A stretch of DNA of 64,000 nt, taken from the NCBI RefSeq assembly GCF_023078275.1, contig NC_062983.1, positions 3,775,001-3,839,000 on the forward strand, read 5' to 3'. The stretch's first letter is position 1. Each line of letters starts with the position of its first letter. The stretch comes from Leguminivora glycinivorella. Lineage: Eukaryota > Arthropoda > Insecta > Lepidoptera > Tortricidae. A program made the position numbers and the translations under genes. Below the pieces are notes generated by a model that worked only from the letters and a program-made list of their open reading frames with translations, did no database searches and had not been told where the DNA came from. Shown piece by piece: positions 40,177-49,927 of the stretch.

Positions 40177-40535
40177 TTATATATGCCTGTTTTACCGTTG
40201 CGCTTCTATCACCGCACCTACCGCCATAGAAACAAAGTTCATCCTCACTTTCTTGACACGTGGAAAACCAAGATCAAACGAACTTCTCGCTCCTTTTGCC
40301 TAGAACGTGCAAGTTGTAGAATGAGCTACCTTCTGAGGTGTTTCTCTTACGCTATGACATGGGGTTCGTTAAGAAGCAGGTGCTTAGGGTTCTTAAAGGT
40401 CAGCAATGCATGAGTGGCTCCCCTGATGTTGCTTATGTCTATAGGTGGCGAAGAATGCTTGCTAGTCTGCTCGTTTCGAAAATATATGTTGATGTTGATA
40501 ATGCTGATGACGATACAATAAAATGTCATTAAACG
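40177..40535 (+). pseudogene. LINE ORF2 C-terminus and 3'UTR
   Basis: PVLPLRFYHRTYRHRNKVHP, HFLDTWKTKIKRTSRSF, then after a frameshift the YDMGFVKKQVLRVLKGQQ segment (family pattern W..LP..VFP..YD...FK..V...L). It is followed by 'cctgatgttgcttatgtcta', a LINE 3'UTR motif also at 6988. Confidence 0.65.
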
Positions 40536-40946
40536 TAGCGTTTTCGCTATCGACTTGTGGTAGCTACACAGGAAAGCTCAATTGTGACGCCCGTGAAATA
40601 GTAATGAGGACGAAATTTTGCAAATTTAATTAAAGTCTTGCGCAACTTCTCGCGTACTTTTGTGTATAATAATGTTGGTTTTGGAATCCTGCAATACAAA
40701 GAATTTAAAATGTTATTTAAGGACATTGATCTCACAATTTTTTGCGTGAATAAGCATTGCGCGTGCTACAATTGACGGACTAATTTTAACTTTGAAATAC
40801 GTAAAATATTAGCTCTAATAACATTTTATGATGGAATCCTGGAGAAGTCGAGGGAACTTCTCAAATATTAAAGGCAAAAGATATAGTGATTTTTGTGTTT
40901 CTATAAGAATAGCATGCATTTACGAACTTAAGTTCAGAAAAATAAA

Positions 40947-41022
40947 TTGGTACGAGCCGGGGTTTAAACCCGCGACCTCCGGATTGATATTCGCACGCTC
41001 TTACCGCTGGTGACCTAGTGGA
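40947..41022 (-). mobile_element. tRNA-derived SINE, family 2, head only
   Basis: Reverse complement: CACCAGCGGTAAGAGCGTGC, ATCAATCCGGAGGTCGCGGG, TTTAAACCCCGGCTCGTACC. A-box and B-box regions are recognisable; the body is missing. Confidence 0.75.
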
Positions 41023-41609
41023 GCGAGTTTTTTTATATGATAATTTGTACGGTGACAAGTATATTATATCCTTAATATTAACCCTCCCGTCTATATTATG
41101 TAATCCGTTTTACCGCCCTTAGGGAACATTGTAATTATAACGTTTACAAAATTATACTCTCAAACTACTAACCCTTAATTTGGCAGACATAGAAACATTA
41201 AAAATACCGTTTTTTTTTGTTGAATACTATTTTTATGGGTCATAAGGAGCCCCGAAAAAATAATGAAAAAAATCATAATCTTTCAGTTTTTCAGGAAAAT
41301 TATGTTCGGTGTGGCGAACACTGCCAGCTAATCAAGAATTAAAAGTGTGAAATAATTTGCTGTATAAATGTTAAGAAACATACAAATTTTTCGTAGAAAA
41401 TGAACATAAAAGTATTGTCTACACTTTGTGTGCCCTTTTTGTACTTTGTGACCCCGAAACTAGACCTCCTTCGTAATGTTGACACCGTATATCCAATACT
41501 CTTGGACACGGTAGGGAATGTCCTGGAATTTAGGCGTTATGTTATGTCAAATGGGGTTTTATATGCGGAAAATGCGCAAAACTTCTTACTGGGGTTCAAC
41601 TAGACGAGA

Positions 41610-42650
41610 TTATGTTTACTCAACTCGGATACCTGCTCAAGAGAGGCATCGATTTGAGACACAATTTGCATTCTGCTTTCCAAAACCTGCTCACGATAGC
41701 CATTTGCACGACCTGTGTACTGGCTATCATCTGTGCTGCCATCCGCATAGCAGCAATAGATATTGCTAGTTTCTAGCTTATCATTGATATGAAGGATGAA
41801 CCGGGTCGGTGATAGGATAGATCCTTGGGGTACACCTCCGTTAATGGGCCGGTTTTCTGAGTATTGATCGTCGATGAAAATTGAAATGCTTCACCCAGGT
41901 AGAAAGCTGGCGACCCACGTGCAAAGCCTTTCTGGGAGCCCGTACGAGGGTAGCTTGGGGAGATGCGTCTTATGATAAACTCTATCAAAAACCTTAGGTA
42001 GCGATATCTAGGCTAACTGCCAGTACCTCTCCCTTGTTCTCAATGGCGGTGGCCCAACTATAAGTATACCAAAAGATCACCATCGCCACGACCATGGCGG
42101 AAGCCGTATTGCCGGTCACTATAATCTGGTGTTCTTCAGGTACGCCAAGAGCTGGTTATTAACCACTTACTTCATTGCCTTGGAGAGAAGAGAGGTTCTC
42201 TCATCTGGGCCTCAATGGGCCGTCGGTGTGTAGGGTTTGTGCGATCACCCTTCTTTGCGGTTGGATGGACTGAAGCAGTCTTTCAGGATGACGAGCATTT
42301 ACCTGAGCAGTATGAATGCCAAAAAACGCGAATTAAAACTGGGGATAAGCTCCGCAGCGCACGTTTTCAGCACAATAGCTGGAATACCCTCAGGCCCATT
42401 GGACTTATTGACACCGAGGGCAAAAAGTGCATGCCTAACTACACTTTGAGTGAAGCGAACCTCGGATGAGAGTATTGAGAATTTTTTACTTGGATGAATG
42501 ATAATGGATGAATCTACTCTTAGAAAGTATTTTTGGGGAAGAGGGAAAAAGAAAAGGGGTCTGAATCCTCGCTGTAGGACCTTCCTGATGCACATCCATC
42601 GCGGTTCAACACGGTAACGCGGCGAGAACAGGGATAGGTACTTTTGCATC
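41610..42650 (-). pseudogene. Jockey-superfamily-like reverse transcriptase, decayed, YADG for YADD
   Basis: Minus strand: VRHALFALGVNKSNGPEGIP with AIVLKTCAAELIPSF (RT start region) near 42300-42450. Further on are GGVPQGSILSPTRFILHIND (box B region) at 41790-41845 and SNIYCCYADGST at 41740-41775, the catalytic box with Gly for the second Asp. Stops and frame changes occur throughout. The N-terminal endonuclease is absent. Confidence 0.72.
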
Positions 42651-42782
42651 GGGATGTGCGTAATTAGGTTAGAACTTTAGCTAATCATTTTTTTTATTTA
42701 GACGTCATATTAATGTAATTTAATTTACTTTTGTGCTCTTTTGTGAAATAAAAATTTGGTATAAGGTCCACCGATAAGTTGG
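42651..42782. other. unassigned sequence
   Basis: Short AT-rich spacer between the RT remnant and the dyad cluster. Confidence 0.25.
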
Positions 42783-43417
42783 CAATGTTCGTCACACCGA
42801 ACATGCAACCCTGGAATTCAAACACTGCGTAGCTGGCGGTGTTCGCCACACCGAACATGCAACAAACCTACTATTTCACTGTGAAGATGGCAGTGTTCGG
42901 TACCACGAACATGACTTTTTAAGTGTCACTGTCACTAAATTAAGACTTACACTAAACTAGAAACTCTTTAGTACGATTAATTACCTCATTGGTAACCGAT
43001 AAATGTCGTTTTTATTAATGTGGCACCATAAAAATCTAATAAAATGTCATAAATAACTTGATGATACTTCGCGGTTGCCGTCTTGCCGCGATTTTGCGTG
43101 CACTGCTGACATACGAATATTGTGACAGTAATGAATTAATTTTCTACCAATTAAAACAATACAATGCTACAATTTGAGTCGAAAGAAATATAAAAAAAGA
43201 CGAAAATGTGACCAGTAGATTTTTTTGAAATGTATGTTCGCCACAGCGAACACTGTCCAATTAAGGGCTAAATTGGGTTACTTATTACTAACTACACCTA
43301 TCCTCTTAAAATTAAGGATCTAAAACTTAATTGAATTTGAACAACGCTTTATGCTGTCAAGGGTATTATTAAGAGGAAAATATAGAAGATAGGTATGATT
43401 TATGTCCCATTAGCCGT

Positions 43418-43638
43418 AGAACCGACAACCGTTGGGGTAAGCGAGTTCTTGAGTGGAGACCGCGTCTCGGCAAGCGTAGTGTAGGACGCCCTCAGGCGAG
43501 GTGGAGCGACAATTTGCGCAGGATGGCTGGCAGCAGCTGGATGCGAGCAGCCGAAGATCGGAAACGGTGGCGTGAAATTGGTGAGGCCTATGTCCAGCAG
43601 TGGACTGCGATCTGATGAGGATGATGATGACGATTTAT
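43418..43638 (+). pseudogene. RTE-like LINE ORF2 extreme C-terminus
   Basis: In frame: RVLEWRPRLGKRSVGRPQAR, WSDNLRRMAGSSWMRAAEDR, KRWREIGEAYVQQWTAI and stop, then a TGATGATGATGA-type tail. Same segment as 34224, 11961 and 56403, from a related element. Confidence 0.75.
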
Positions 43639-43640
43639 GA

Positions 43641-43974
43641 GGACCTGGGACCTGTGCGTTTTCCAAAATAAATCTCGAATATCGAATTTCACCATGACTG
43701 CACGTGTTTGGGCTCATTCTCAGAATCACGAGCTGATACGATCCTAACGATAAAAAAATGTGTCCCAAATTTTCCATACAAAATTCGCGTTTCCAATACG
43801 TCACGCGCTTAGTAAGTTCATACTAAAATCGTAACGTAAATAAAAGGAAAAAATCAGAACTTTTTTATCATCAGGATCGAATCAGCTCGTGATTCTGAGA
43901 AGAATCAGACCAGTCACGTCCAGATTTGGTGAAATTCAATATTCGAGATTTATTTTGTAAAACGTCCACCTGCG
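43641..43974. mobile_element. foldback MITE, AAATAAATCTCGAATAT arms
   Basis: Left AAAATAAATCTCGAATATCG, AATTTCACCA, CTCAGAATCACGAGCTGATA, CGATCCT; right in reverse complement AAAATAAATCTCGAATATTG, AATTTCACCA, CTCAGAATCACGAGCTGATT, CGATCCT. Arms of about 125 bp, loop about 80 bp, non-coding. It lies immediately after the LINE tail. Confidence 0.8.
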
Positions 43975-43984
43975 ATCTGTCAAG

Positions 43985-44400
43985 AGAGAAAATACAAAAT
44001 AGAGTTAGTGGGCGTTCTCTTACTAAGAATGGGAGAGGATCGGGCTGCTCAAAGGGCGAATCTGGGAAGACCAACTGGTGACCGCCCGGTAGTTTGGCCC
44101 AGATAAACTTTAATACACTCGTAATTCTACGGACGTTATGGACAATTGGACATATCAAGCATCAACGTTAGAGGCGGCCGTTGAAACTAATTTAACTCCA
44201 TAATAATTAACATCACCGTGGCCGTCCAGCGGGTCGACCCATCAGGTACCACTGGGAGGACAGTGTGGTGGCGGATCTGCGTCGGCTTTAAGTCAGTGAC
44301 TGGCAAGAGGCTGCGCAGGATCGGGACGGGTGGTGAGGGCTCAGGATCTCTCGTTTAGGAGGCCAAGATTCACTTTGGATCACTGAGCCAAAATAGTTAG
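43985..44400 (+). pseudogene. LINE ORF2 C-terminus (GRPTG...RYHWEDSV), interrupted
   Basis: MGEDRAAQRANLGRPTGDRP near 44025-44095, then after ~100 bp RYHWEDSVVADLRRL, VSDWQEAAQDRDGW with stops. The family pattern is GRP.G.RPVGRPR.RW.D.V..DL....V..W...AQDR..W. A dead remnant of another LINE subtype than 34224. Confidence 0.65.
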
Positions 44401-44512
44401 TTGGTTTAATAATTAACATCTTAGATTCCTTACAAACTGAGGGCAGCACTTCGTGCACATAGCGAGTGGCCAGGTCCTTACACACTAAGTAACATAACCA
44501 CAAAATTAAAAT

Positions 44513-44675
44513 TTTGAAAAAAAAACCCCGACGTAGTCGACCGATTTCCATGAAACATGGTTAAGAACACTCCCGACTAATTCAACTATCAAAAAAAAAA
44601 TAAATCTAAATCGGTTCATCCGTTCGAGAGGTATGCCTCAGAAAGACAGATAGACACGTCAAACTCATGACACCC
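44513..44675 (+). mobile_element. dispersed retroposon (ACCGATTTCCATGAAACATG)
   Basis: AAAAACCCCGACGTAGTCGA, CCGATTTCCATGAAACATGG, TTAAGAACACTCCCGACTAA, ATCGGTTCATCCGTTCGAGA, ACAGATAGACACGTCAAACT. A common lepidopteran dispersed repeat, non-coding, cut off at the next LINE fragment. Confidence 0.6.
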
Positions 44676-44679
44676 CATA

Positions 44680-44805
44680 TAACCCGGCAACCTTCAAATC
44701 AAGAGTGAACAGGCATCTTCTGGGCGAGCTCACTCCATCATAGGCCACGTCTTTGCCTTTGACTAACGTGGCCAAGAGTAAGCCCATTTATAATAAAAAA
44801 AACCG
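44680..44805 (+). pseudogene. LINE ORF2 C-terminus and 3'UTR, same family as 23041-23216
   Basis: NPATFKSRVNRHLLGELTPS then stop, followed by GCCACGTCTTTGCCTTTGAC, TAACGTGGCCAAGAGTAAGC and an A-run. Opposite orientation to the 23-kb copy. Confidence 0.7.
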
Positions 44806-45026
44806 TGCGTCAAAACCTTGCATGTCACGGCCCAACAGCACCATAATAAAGTGTCGTGAACACATTTTTCTTTAGTTACGCTGACGTTTATTACGGCTTA
44901 AATTTAAGTCGGCAGGGAGGCAAATTGTTACAATTATTCAGGGGAAATTGCACCTTATGCCTGCCGTGACATTCCGTGGTGGATGTAAAGAGGCTAGATG
45001 TGACATGACTTAGGCTAATTTGAACA

Positions 45027-45180
45027 TACAGTAAACCGATCAAGTCAAGGTTCCAACCCTAGGCCACTCTACAACCATGTCAAAATGACAAGCAATAAGA
45101 GATTTGTTACAATCTGATTTTTTAACGTCACTATGACATAGTTCTACAATGCCCTAGGGTTCAAATTGGTTGACTGTACC
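45027..45180. mobile_element. hairpin MITE, TACAGTNAACC ends
   Basis: Left TACAGTAAACCGATCAAGTC, GGTTCCAACCCTAGGCCA, CATGTCAAAATGAC; right in reverse complement TACAGTCAACCAATTTGAAC, CCTAGGGCATTGTAGAACTA, TGTCATAGTGACG. About 154 bp, non-coding. Confidence 0.75.
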
Positions 45181-45540
45181 TACACCGCGATGGCGACTGT
45201 ACCTCGATTGTCACAATACAATAGGATTGTACCAAAACTCGAAAATAGAATTATTATTTAATTTGCCATAGGACGTTTTGTACAAGGTGACTATCTTTTC
45301 GTTTTTCCATAATAATTATTTCAAAAAACATACCGTAATTTTTTCATTGGAAAAATCCTCGTTCTCTTTATTTCATTCGATATTTAATTTATTATATAAG
45401 ATATAAGTATAAGACTACGCTCGCTTCGTTTGTACAGTTGGACCACTTCTAGCAAATCTTATTCACGTTTATCACGTGCGAATGCGTTTAAAGAGAATTT
45501 ATTAAATAATTTCAGGAAGGTAAAGGGTACTTTGCTACTT
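45181..45540. other. unassigned AT-rich sequence
   Basis: No recognised gene or repeat. Confidence 0.3.
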
Positions 45541-45693
45541 TAAAGGGCACCTACTGGGCTGAGTATAAATATAATATAAGTACTTATAAAGATTTTGACG
45601 TCTCGTTTGGTAGATGTGACGGGTGAGAAAAGGGCAGGCCAATATTTTGCTCAGATAATAAGCATCGTCGTTCATCCTAAAGGTTGTCGGCCT

Positions 45694-45802
45694 AAAGGTT
45701 GACTGGTAGAGAATGCCATGTAGCATTAAGTTCGCCTTTTGTAACTTTATATTTTTACTGTGCAATAAAGTTTAAATAAATAAATAAATAAATAAATAAA
45801 TG
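45694..45802 (+). mobile_element. LINE 3' end with AATAAA signal and TAAA-rich tail
   Basis: GGCCTAAAGGTTGACTGGTA, GAGAATGCCATGTAGCATTA, CCTTTTGTAACTTTATATTT, TACTGTGCAATAAAGTTTAA, then (ATAA)n. Nearly identical to 59322-59430. The AATAAA just before the tail fits a polyadenylated LINE RNA. Confidence 0.75.
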
Positions 45803-45864
45803 CGGCCAGCCTTTTGGGCACGCTGCCTGTTGGTGGCGGTTTGCAGGGTGTTTTTGAGTTGTAG

Positions 45865-45886
45865 GTGTGTGTGTGTGTGTGTGTGT
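45865..45886. repeat. (GT)n microsatellite
   Basis: Eleven GT units followed by a T-run. Confidence 0.9.
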
Positions 45887-46054
45887 TTTTTTTAAGTATG
45901 TACTTTTAGGTTTAGTTTATTGACGATGCATGTTGCTGATTTTCAATTGTTTTACTTTTTGTCTTTTCAAAAGAGCGTATTTTTATGTGAACCGGGATTA
46001 TTTTTTCTATGTTGTCATAGAAAAATATCAGAATAGATGTAGTCATGGAAAAGA

Positions 46055-46290
46055 GTTTTCAAGAACAATTGAAAACAAAATGGCAAACATGACACCTGAT
46101 ACGACACAATATTTCAACATAATCATTGAAAAAAGAATATATAAGAAGAGAGACAGAAGAAGACCGAAAATAGCATTTGTAGACCAAGCATAAAAAAGAA
46201 AGAAGTATTGACGTATCAGGTGCTCAAAAGAGTCGCAGAGAGTTGAACAGAAAGGTCCACCGATGAGAACCAGGCCTTAAATTATGTTAA
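46055..46290 (+). pseudogene. RTE-like LINE ORF2 C-terminus (RPKIAFVDQ type)
   Basis: IYKKRDRRRPKIAFVDQA, stop, then in other frames the YQVLKRVAES and KVHR-EPGL segments. The family pattern is RRGRPK..FVDQ.K....V.SYQ..K..AE.R..WR.LHRQEPGL. Heavily decayed. Confidence 0.5.
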
Positions 46291-47317
46291 TCACTATTAT
46301 TATCATAGAAAAATAATTCATTGAATGAATGGCTATTTTTTTTTAGATGATTACAAAAAAAACTCAAAATTATTTACACAGTATCGTTAAACCAAAAATC
46401 AACGGGCGCAGCACACTAGTGCGATAAACTTTATCACATCGATGCGTCCCTATCGTATTTATAAATAGTGCGAAAAGCAAGGCCTGACGTTATATCGACT
46501 ATCACGCGACCGCGCTTGCCTGCCTGTAGATTGTCCCACAAGAGAGCAAAGTGATCATGAACGAATGCGATCATGACGATGAACGAATCAAACGGCGTCA
46601 TAATTGAATCATGTTTGAATTCCTTACATGATTCAATTATACCGTAAAGGTGGAAATATATTTTCAGATGTCGTTTTCCATTTAACATAGACAGAAGCTA
46701 TTTTTGGTTAGACGTAGAATATTTACCCACGGTGTTTTCAGTCAAAGGAAATAGTAAATCCGATGTACTTAGGATATGTTTAGGAAAGTTAACAATAGAG
46801 GTCGTGTAAAACAATCATATGCCGTATTGCAAGTTGTTCGCTAGATGTCACTGTTACCCCCGCAAACTGACTAATGACTTGTTGTCGTAAAATGTATAAG
46901 TATTTTTTGATGTCCAAAAACTTTTTTAGCTAATATAAAAAAAAAAAAAAAAAAAAATATTATACATAGGACATTCTTATTGTCCCACGCTGTACCAGCA
47001 ACGTAAATAAATAAATGCTATGCGAAAGACATTCTATCGTCAAAATAATTAAATTGTAAAAAATTATTATGTAATTAAATTGTAAATTTTATCAATGTCA
47101 TCTTTTTTGGACAAAAATAAGTTGGTCTAGAAATAGTTATTTATGTGACAGGTTGGTATACAATCACGCCTTAAATATGTGGCGTTCCATGTTTAAAGGG
47201 TCCACATGCTTTGTGCTATAAGGAACTTTAAGGCATGGAAAGTCACATAAAAAGTTGACGTAACTTAATAATAGATGGCGCTGCATTCGAAAATCTTGAC
47301 TGATAACTCTATACCAT
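46291..47317. other. unassigned sequence with A21 run
   Basis: No gene recognised. An A21 run at 46937-46957, followed by 'tattatacataggacattct', may mark an old retroposon tail. Short dyads lie at 46600-46640 (TGATTCAATTAT against ATAATTGAATCA). Confidence 0.35.
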
Positions 47318-47513
47318 ACTATTCAATATGATGATGATGATTTTATCCTGTTGTCCCTCATCAGGGGCATATGGCTCTCAGGAAGGATTTCCACTGTTCC
47401 CGGTCCGACGCGGCCTCCTCCAGGCGCGCCCAGCCGAGGCCCACTGAGCCAGCCTCCTTTTCCACCGTGCGCCTCCAGGTAGTCCGCGGGCGACCTCTCC
47501 CCCTTGATCAATA
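47318..47513 (-). pseudogene. LINE ORF2 C-terminus (RPRTTWRR type)
   Basis: Minus strand, in the frame that continues from 'gggagaggtcgcccgcggac': RGRPRTTWRRTVEKEAGSVG, LGWARLEEAASDREQWKSFL, RAICP then stop, followed by an ATCATCATCAT tail on the plus strand. A very common lepidopteran LINE tail. The longer minus-strand frame read from 47511 is in the wrong frame. Confidence 0.78.
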
Positions 47514-47873
47514 GTATACTTACTATATATTATACTCTGTGTTTACCTACCATAATGGAATATTTTATTCGAATAATAATCACGTTCTTAGAATAGGTTA
47601 TTGATGCCAAGGAATTTATTTCTTGGTATAAATAATTCTAAAAGTAATATTGGGAAAAGTTACAAAAGAAACATGTGTTAGTAATTTATGGTTCTTCTTT
47701 CCATTGTACAGATAAATAAGTACTATAACTTGTTTATTTTCAATTGCTTCTGTATTGGGACTGAAAGTTCTAATTTTATCACTTCTATTCATTGAAATAT
47801 TTCTTCGCATTTCAGCGCGAATAAAAATTACTAATATTTAAAAAAAAAAGACAAATTATCTCGACCATTGCTT

Positions 47874-48002
47874 GGCCCATTTCTCAAAACTGAATGTTAC
47901 GAGTTACAAGTGGAAGTCTCTTTCCAACTTGACAACCAATGTAAAAAAAAAATCATTAAAAAAAAAAGATGTAAATTAACTTTCAGTTTTGAGAAATGGG
48001 CC
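47874..48002. mobile_element. short TIR element, GGCCCATTTCTCAAAACTGA ends
   Basis: Left GGCCCATTTCTCAAAACTGA; the right end is its exact inverse (TCAGTTTTGAGAAATGGGCC). 129 bp, with A-runs in the middle. A perfect 20-bp TIR suggests recent movement. Confidence 0.85.
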
Positions 48003-48032
48003 CCATTTCGTATCTTATTTTAAACTTAGAAT

Positions 48033-48475
48033 ATCTGGGCGACCGAGCTTCGCTCGGTTCTATTTTAATATATCACATCTTTAGATAAAAAAAAACTCTT
48101 ATAAATACAAAAACAAAAAAAAGACAAAAAACAAAAACTTAATTTCTGGCCGGGATTCGAAACCCTGACACCTACAATCTATCTGCGTACATTAGACCGA
48201 CCTCGTACGACTGAGCTAATCGGAATCGATGCGCGCGCGGCGAAATTAAGGACCATATTTTACGTTTACAAACACGAAAGAAAACTCACGAAAACTCGAA
48301 AGTTCGCGTTTTCCGGGATCTAAGGCTACGCTAGATCGATTTTTCACCCCCGAAAACCCCCACATAACAAATTTCAGCGAAATCGTTAGAGCGGTTTCCG
48401 AGATCGTCGGTATATATAAATAAATAAATATACAAGAATTGTTCGTTTAATAGTATAAGATACAGTAGACTGCTT
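48033..48475 (+). mobile_element. SINE family 3 (GGGCGACCGAGCTTCGCTCG) with an inverted tRNA-like module
   Basis: Opens with the stem-loop CCGAGC-TTC-GCTCGG, closes with CAAATTTCAGCGAAATCGTT, AGAGCGGTTTCCGAGATCGT, a TAAATAAATA tract and CAAGAATTGTTCGTTTAA. Inside, at 48145-48225, is a tRNA-like unit on the minus strand: A box TTAGCTCAGTCG, then B box GGTTTCGAATCCC. A Pol III transcript from it would run away from the 3' tail. The copy at 61280-61778 shares both ends but not this module. Confidence 0.75.
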
Positions 48476-48566
48476 CCTTTGTAGAAAAGTATGCTGGCTA
48501 CTACGTTACCTCGCTGTATTTGAATTACCTACGTGGTGCGAGAAAGTCAGCTCTTTGGTCACCATG

Positions 48567-48651
48567 GGTACGTAGCCGAATGGCACAAACGCTCACGAAA
48601 CGAAACGCTCGTAGATATCTATCTCTATCGCTCTTGCGTATTGGCGCGACT
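48567..48651. repeat. palindromic GTAGCCGAATGGCA repeat, left half
   Basis: GGTACGTAGCCGAATGGCAC, AAACGCTCACGAAACGAAAC, GCTCGTAGATATCTATCTCT, ATCGCTCTTGCGTATTGGCG, CGAC, then cut off. Confidence 0.75.
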
Positions 48652-48714
48652 CAAAAAGTGCCTTACAACATATAGCCCGATGTACCTCGACTAGTCGAGG
48701 AACACCGACAGCTT

Positions 48715-49094
48715 ATCTCATTTTAGAGCTCATGCGAAACTGTATGTCCAAAGATAAAACTGTTATGCTTCAATGGATTCCATCCCATATAGGTATTGAT
48801 GGTAACGAAGCTGCAGATAAACTAGCGAGAGAAGCATCCTCTGAAGGCGTAGTTATTAAGGTTACACCTTTTTATACCGAGGTACTAGCTCAAGTCAAAA
48901 AGCACTGTGCCAATCGCTGGAAGGAATTTTTTGATAAAAGATCCCAAGAGAAGGGTATATGGTACCGCACTATACAGCCTGAACCGTTACAGTCTCCTTG
49001 GATGACCCAGTGTTCGCTTACACGTCAGGACCTTGTGATAGCGATGAGACTCCGTTCTGGACACATTCCTAATCAGACACTTCGATTTCTGTAA
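48715..49094 (+). pseudogene. LINE RNase H domain, C-terminal piece
   Basis: LQWIPSHIGIDGNEAADKLA is the last conserved motif of LINE/retroviral RNase H (HxGxxGNExAD, catalytic Asp in EAAD), at residues 17-35 of this frame. It is followed by a post-RNase H region (KKHCANRWKEFFDKRS, LTRQDLVIAMRLRSGHIPNQ). It belongs to an I/Jockey/R1-type LINE. The frame is open for 120 codons but the zinc-knuckle C-terminus and all upstream domains are missing. Confidence 0.8.
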
Positions 49095-49206
49095 AAACTT
49101 GTGCGCCCATATTATGGACGTAGAGTGTCAATTGCAAAAAATAATAAGAACATAAAATAATGATAGCATTAAACCGCCCGGCGGTCGTGTAGCTCATTGA
49201 GCATAC

Positions 49207-49356
49207 CGGGTGCGTAGACGAATGGCACAAACGCTCACGAAATGAAACGCTCGTAGATATCTATCTCTATCGCTCGTGCGTATTGGCGCGACAGAACCAG
49301 ACTGCCTTTCGCGGCGTTTCGTTTTCGTTTCGCGTCGCAAAAATGCCATTCGGCAC
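49207..49356. mobile_element. palindromic GTAGCCGAATGGCA repeat
   Basis: GGTGCGTAGACGAATGGCAC, ACGCTCACGAAATGAAACGC, TTGGCGCGACAGAACCAGAC, TTTCGTTTTCGTTTCGCGTC, AAAATGCCATTCGGCACC. It runs into dispersed repeat Q. Confidence 0.8.
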
Positions 49357-49434
49357 CAAGCAGCCACCAGTTATGCAGTTATCGTTGTGTGCGTGCGTGA
49401 TGATACGACTCGCTGCTCGTTCGCATGTACACAC

Positions 49435-49690
49435 ACATGGAAAATCATGCGTATGTATTGCGCAATCGGCAGGGGCGGCTCTATCGCCGTGCTACAAGTA
49501 CATGCCGGCGGCCGCGATTTCGCGACCCATTCAGTGGTGACGACCTTCGCGCAGCGCAATAGAATTAAATGTCGGCTGCTCGCGTGCTGTCCGTTTGTTA
49601 ATATAGGTAAGAATTTAGAATGGCGGCATTTTGTGAACATCAAAGGAGTGAGCCTTCTGTACTTGTACTATTATATATTCTAGTAGAATC
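49435..49690 (-). repeat. dispersed repeat Q, reverse copy
   Basis: Reverse of 21940-22150 and 7838-7988: GTGACGACCTTCGCGCAGCG, AATTAAATGTCGGCTGCTCG, GAATGGCGGCATTTTGTGAA, CAAAGGAGTGAGCCTTCTGT, TACTTGTACTATTATATATT. It also carries the GGGGCGGCTCTATCGCCGTG block. Confidence 0.75.
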
Positions 49691-49827
49691 GTCCATCTAC
49701 AAGTGTGTGTGCTTGGTTAGTAACCATTTATTAATGGCCTTGTGTGGGTTCAAATGCTTGCGTCAGGCGTATTCAATGCAAATCTCTCCGCATGTCCGAT
49801 CTGTGGTTTTAACATTATCTTAAAGTT

Positions 49828-49926
49828 GACGACCGGTCTGGATCAGTCGGGAGTGACCCTGCGTGAAGCCGCGGTTCTGGGTTCAAATCCCGGTAAGGGC
49901 ATTTATTTGTGTGATGAGCACAGATA
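49828..49926 (+). mobile_element. tRNA-derived SINE, family 1, 5' half of a split copy
   Basis: GACGACCGGTCTGGATCAGT, CGGGAGTGACCCTGCGTGAA, B box GGTTCAAATCC, TTTGTGTGATGAGCACAGAT. It stops inside the body at 49926; the rest resumes at 52760. Confidence 0.9.
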
Positions 49927-49927
49927 T

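Larger units (their letters stand above)
41303..43254. repeat. five TGTTCG/CGAACA dyads
   Basis: GTTCGGTGTGGCGAACACTG at 41303-41325, AATGTTCGTCACACCGAACA at 42785, GGTGTTCGCCACACCGAACA at 42838, AGTGTTCGGTACCACGAACA at 42890, and ATGTTCGCCACAGCGAACAC at 43228. Three are spaced 53 bp apart. The outer two are followed by GCCAGCT or GTCCAATTAAGGGC, and the left side also has ACCCTTAATTTGGCAG (41171), so they may be inner parts of TIRs of an element of about 2.1 kb that holds the LINE remnant at 41610. Confidence 0.6.

Noticed and set aside
47323..47511. 62-codon minus-strand frame rich in Gly/Pro
   Set aside because: The neighbouring frame gives the conserved LINE tail RGRPRTTWRR...DREQW, so this frame is a shadow.
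49276..49683. 135-codon frame over palindromic repeat and repeat Q
   Set aside because: It is the reverse-oriented counterpart of frames at 7741-8073 and 21982-22233, which differ in length and stops. A dispersed repeat, not a gene.
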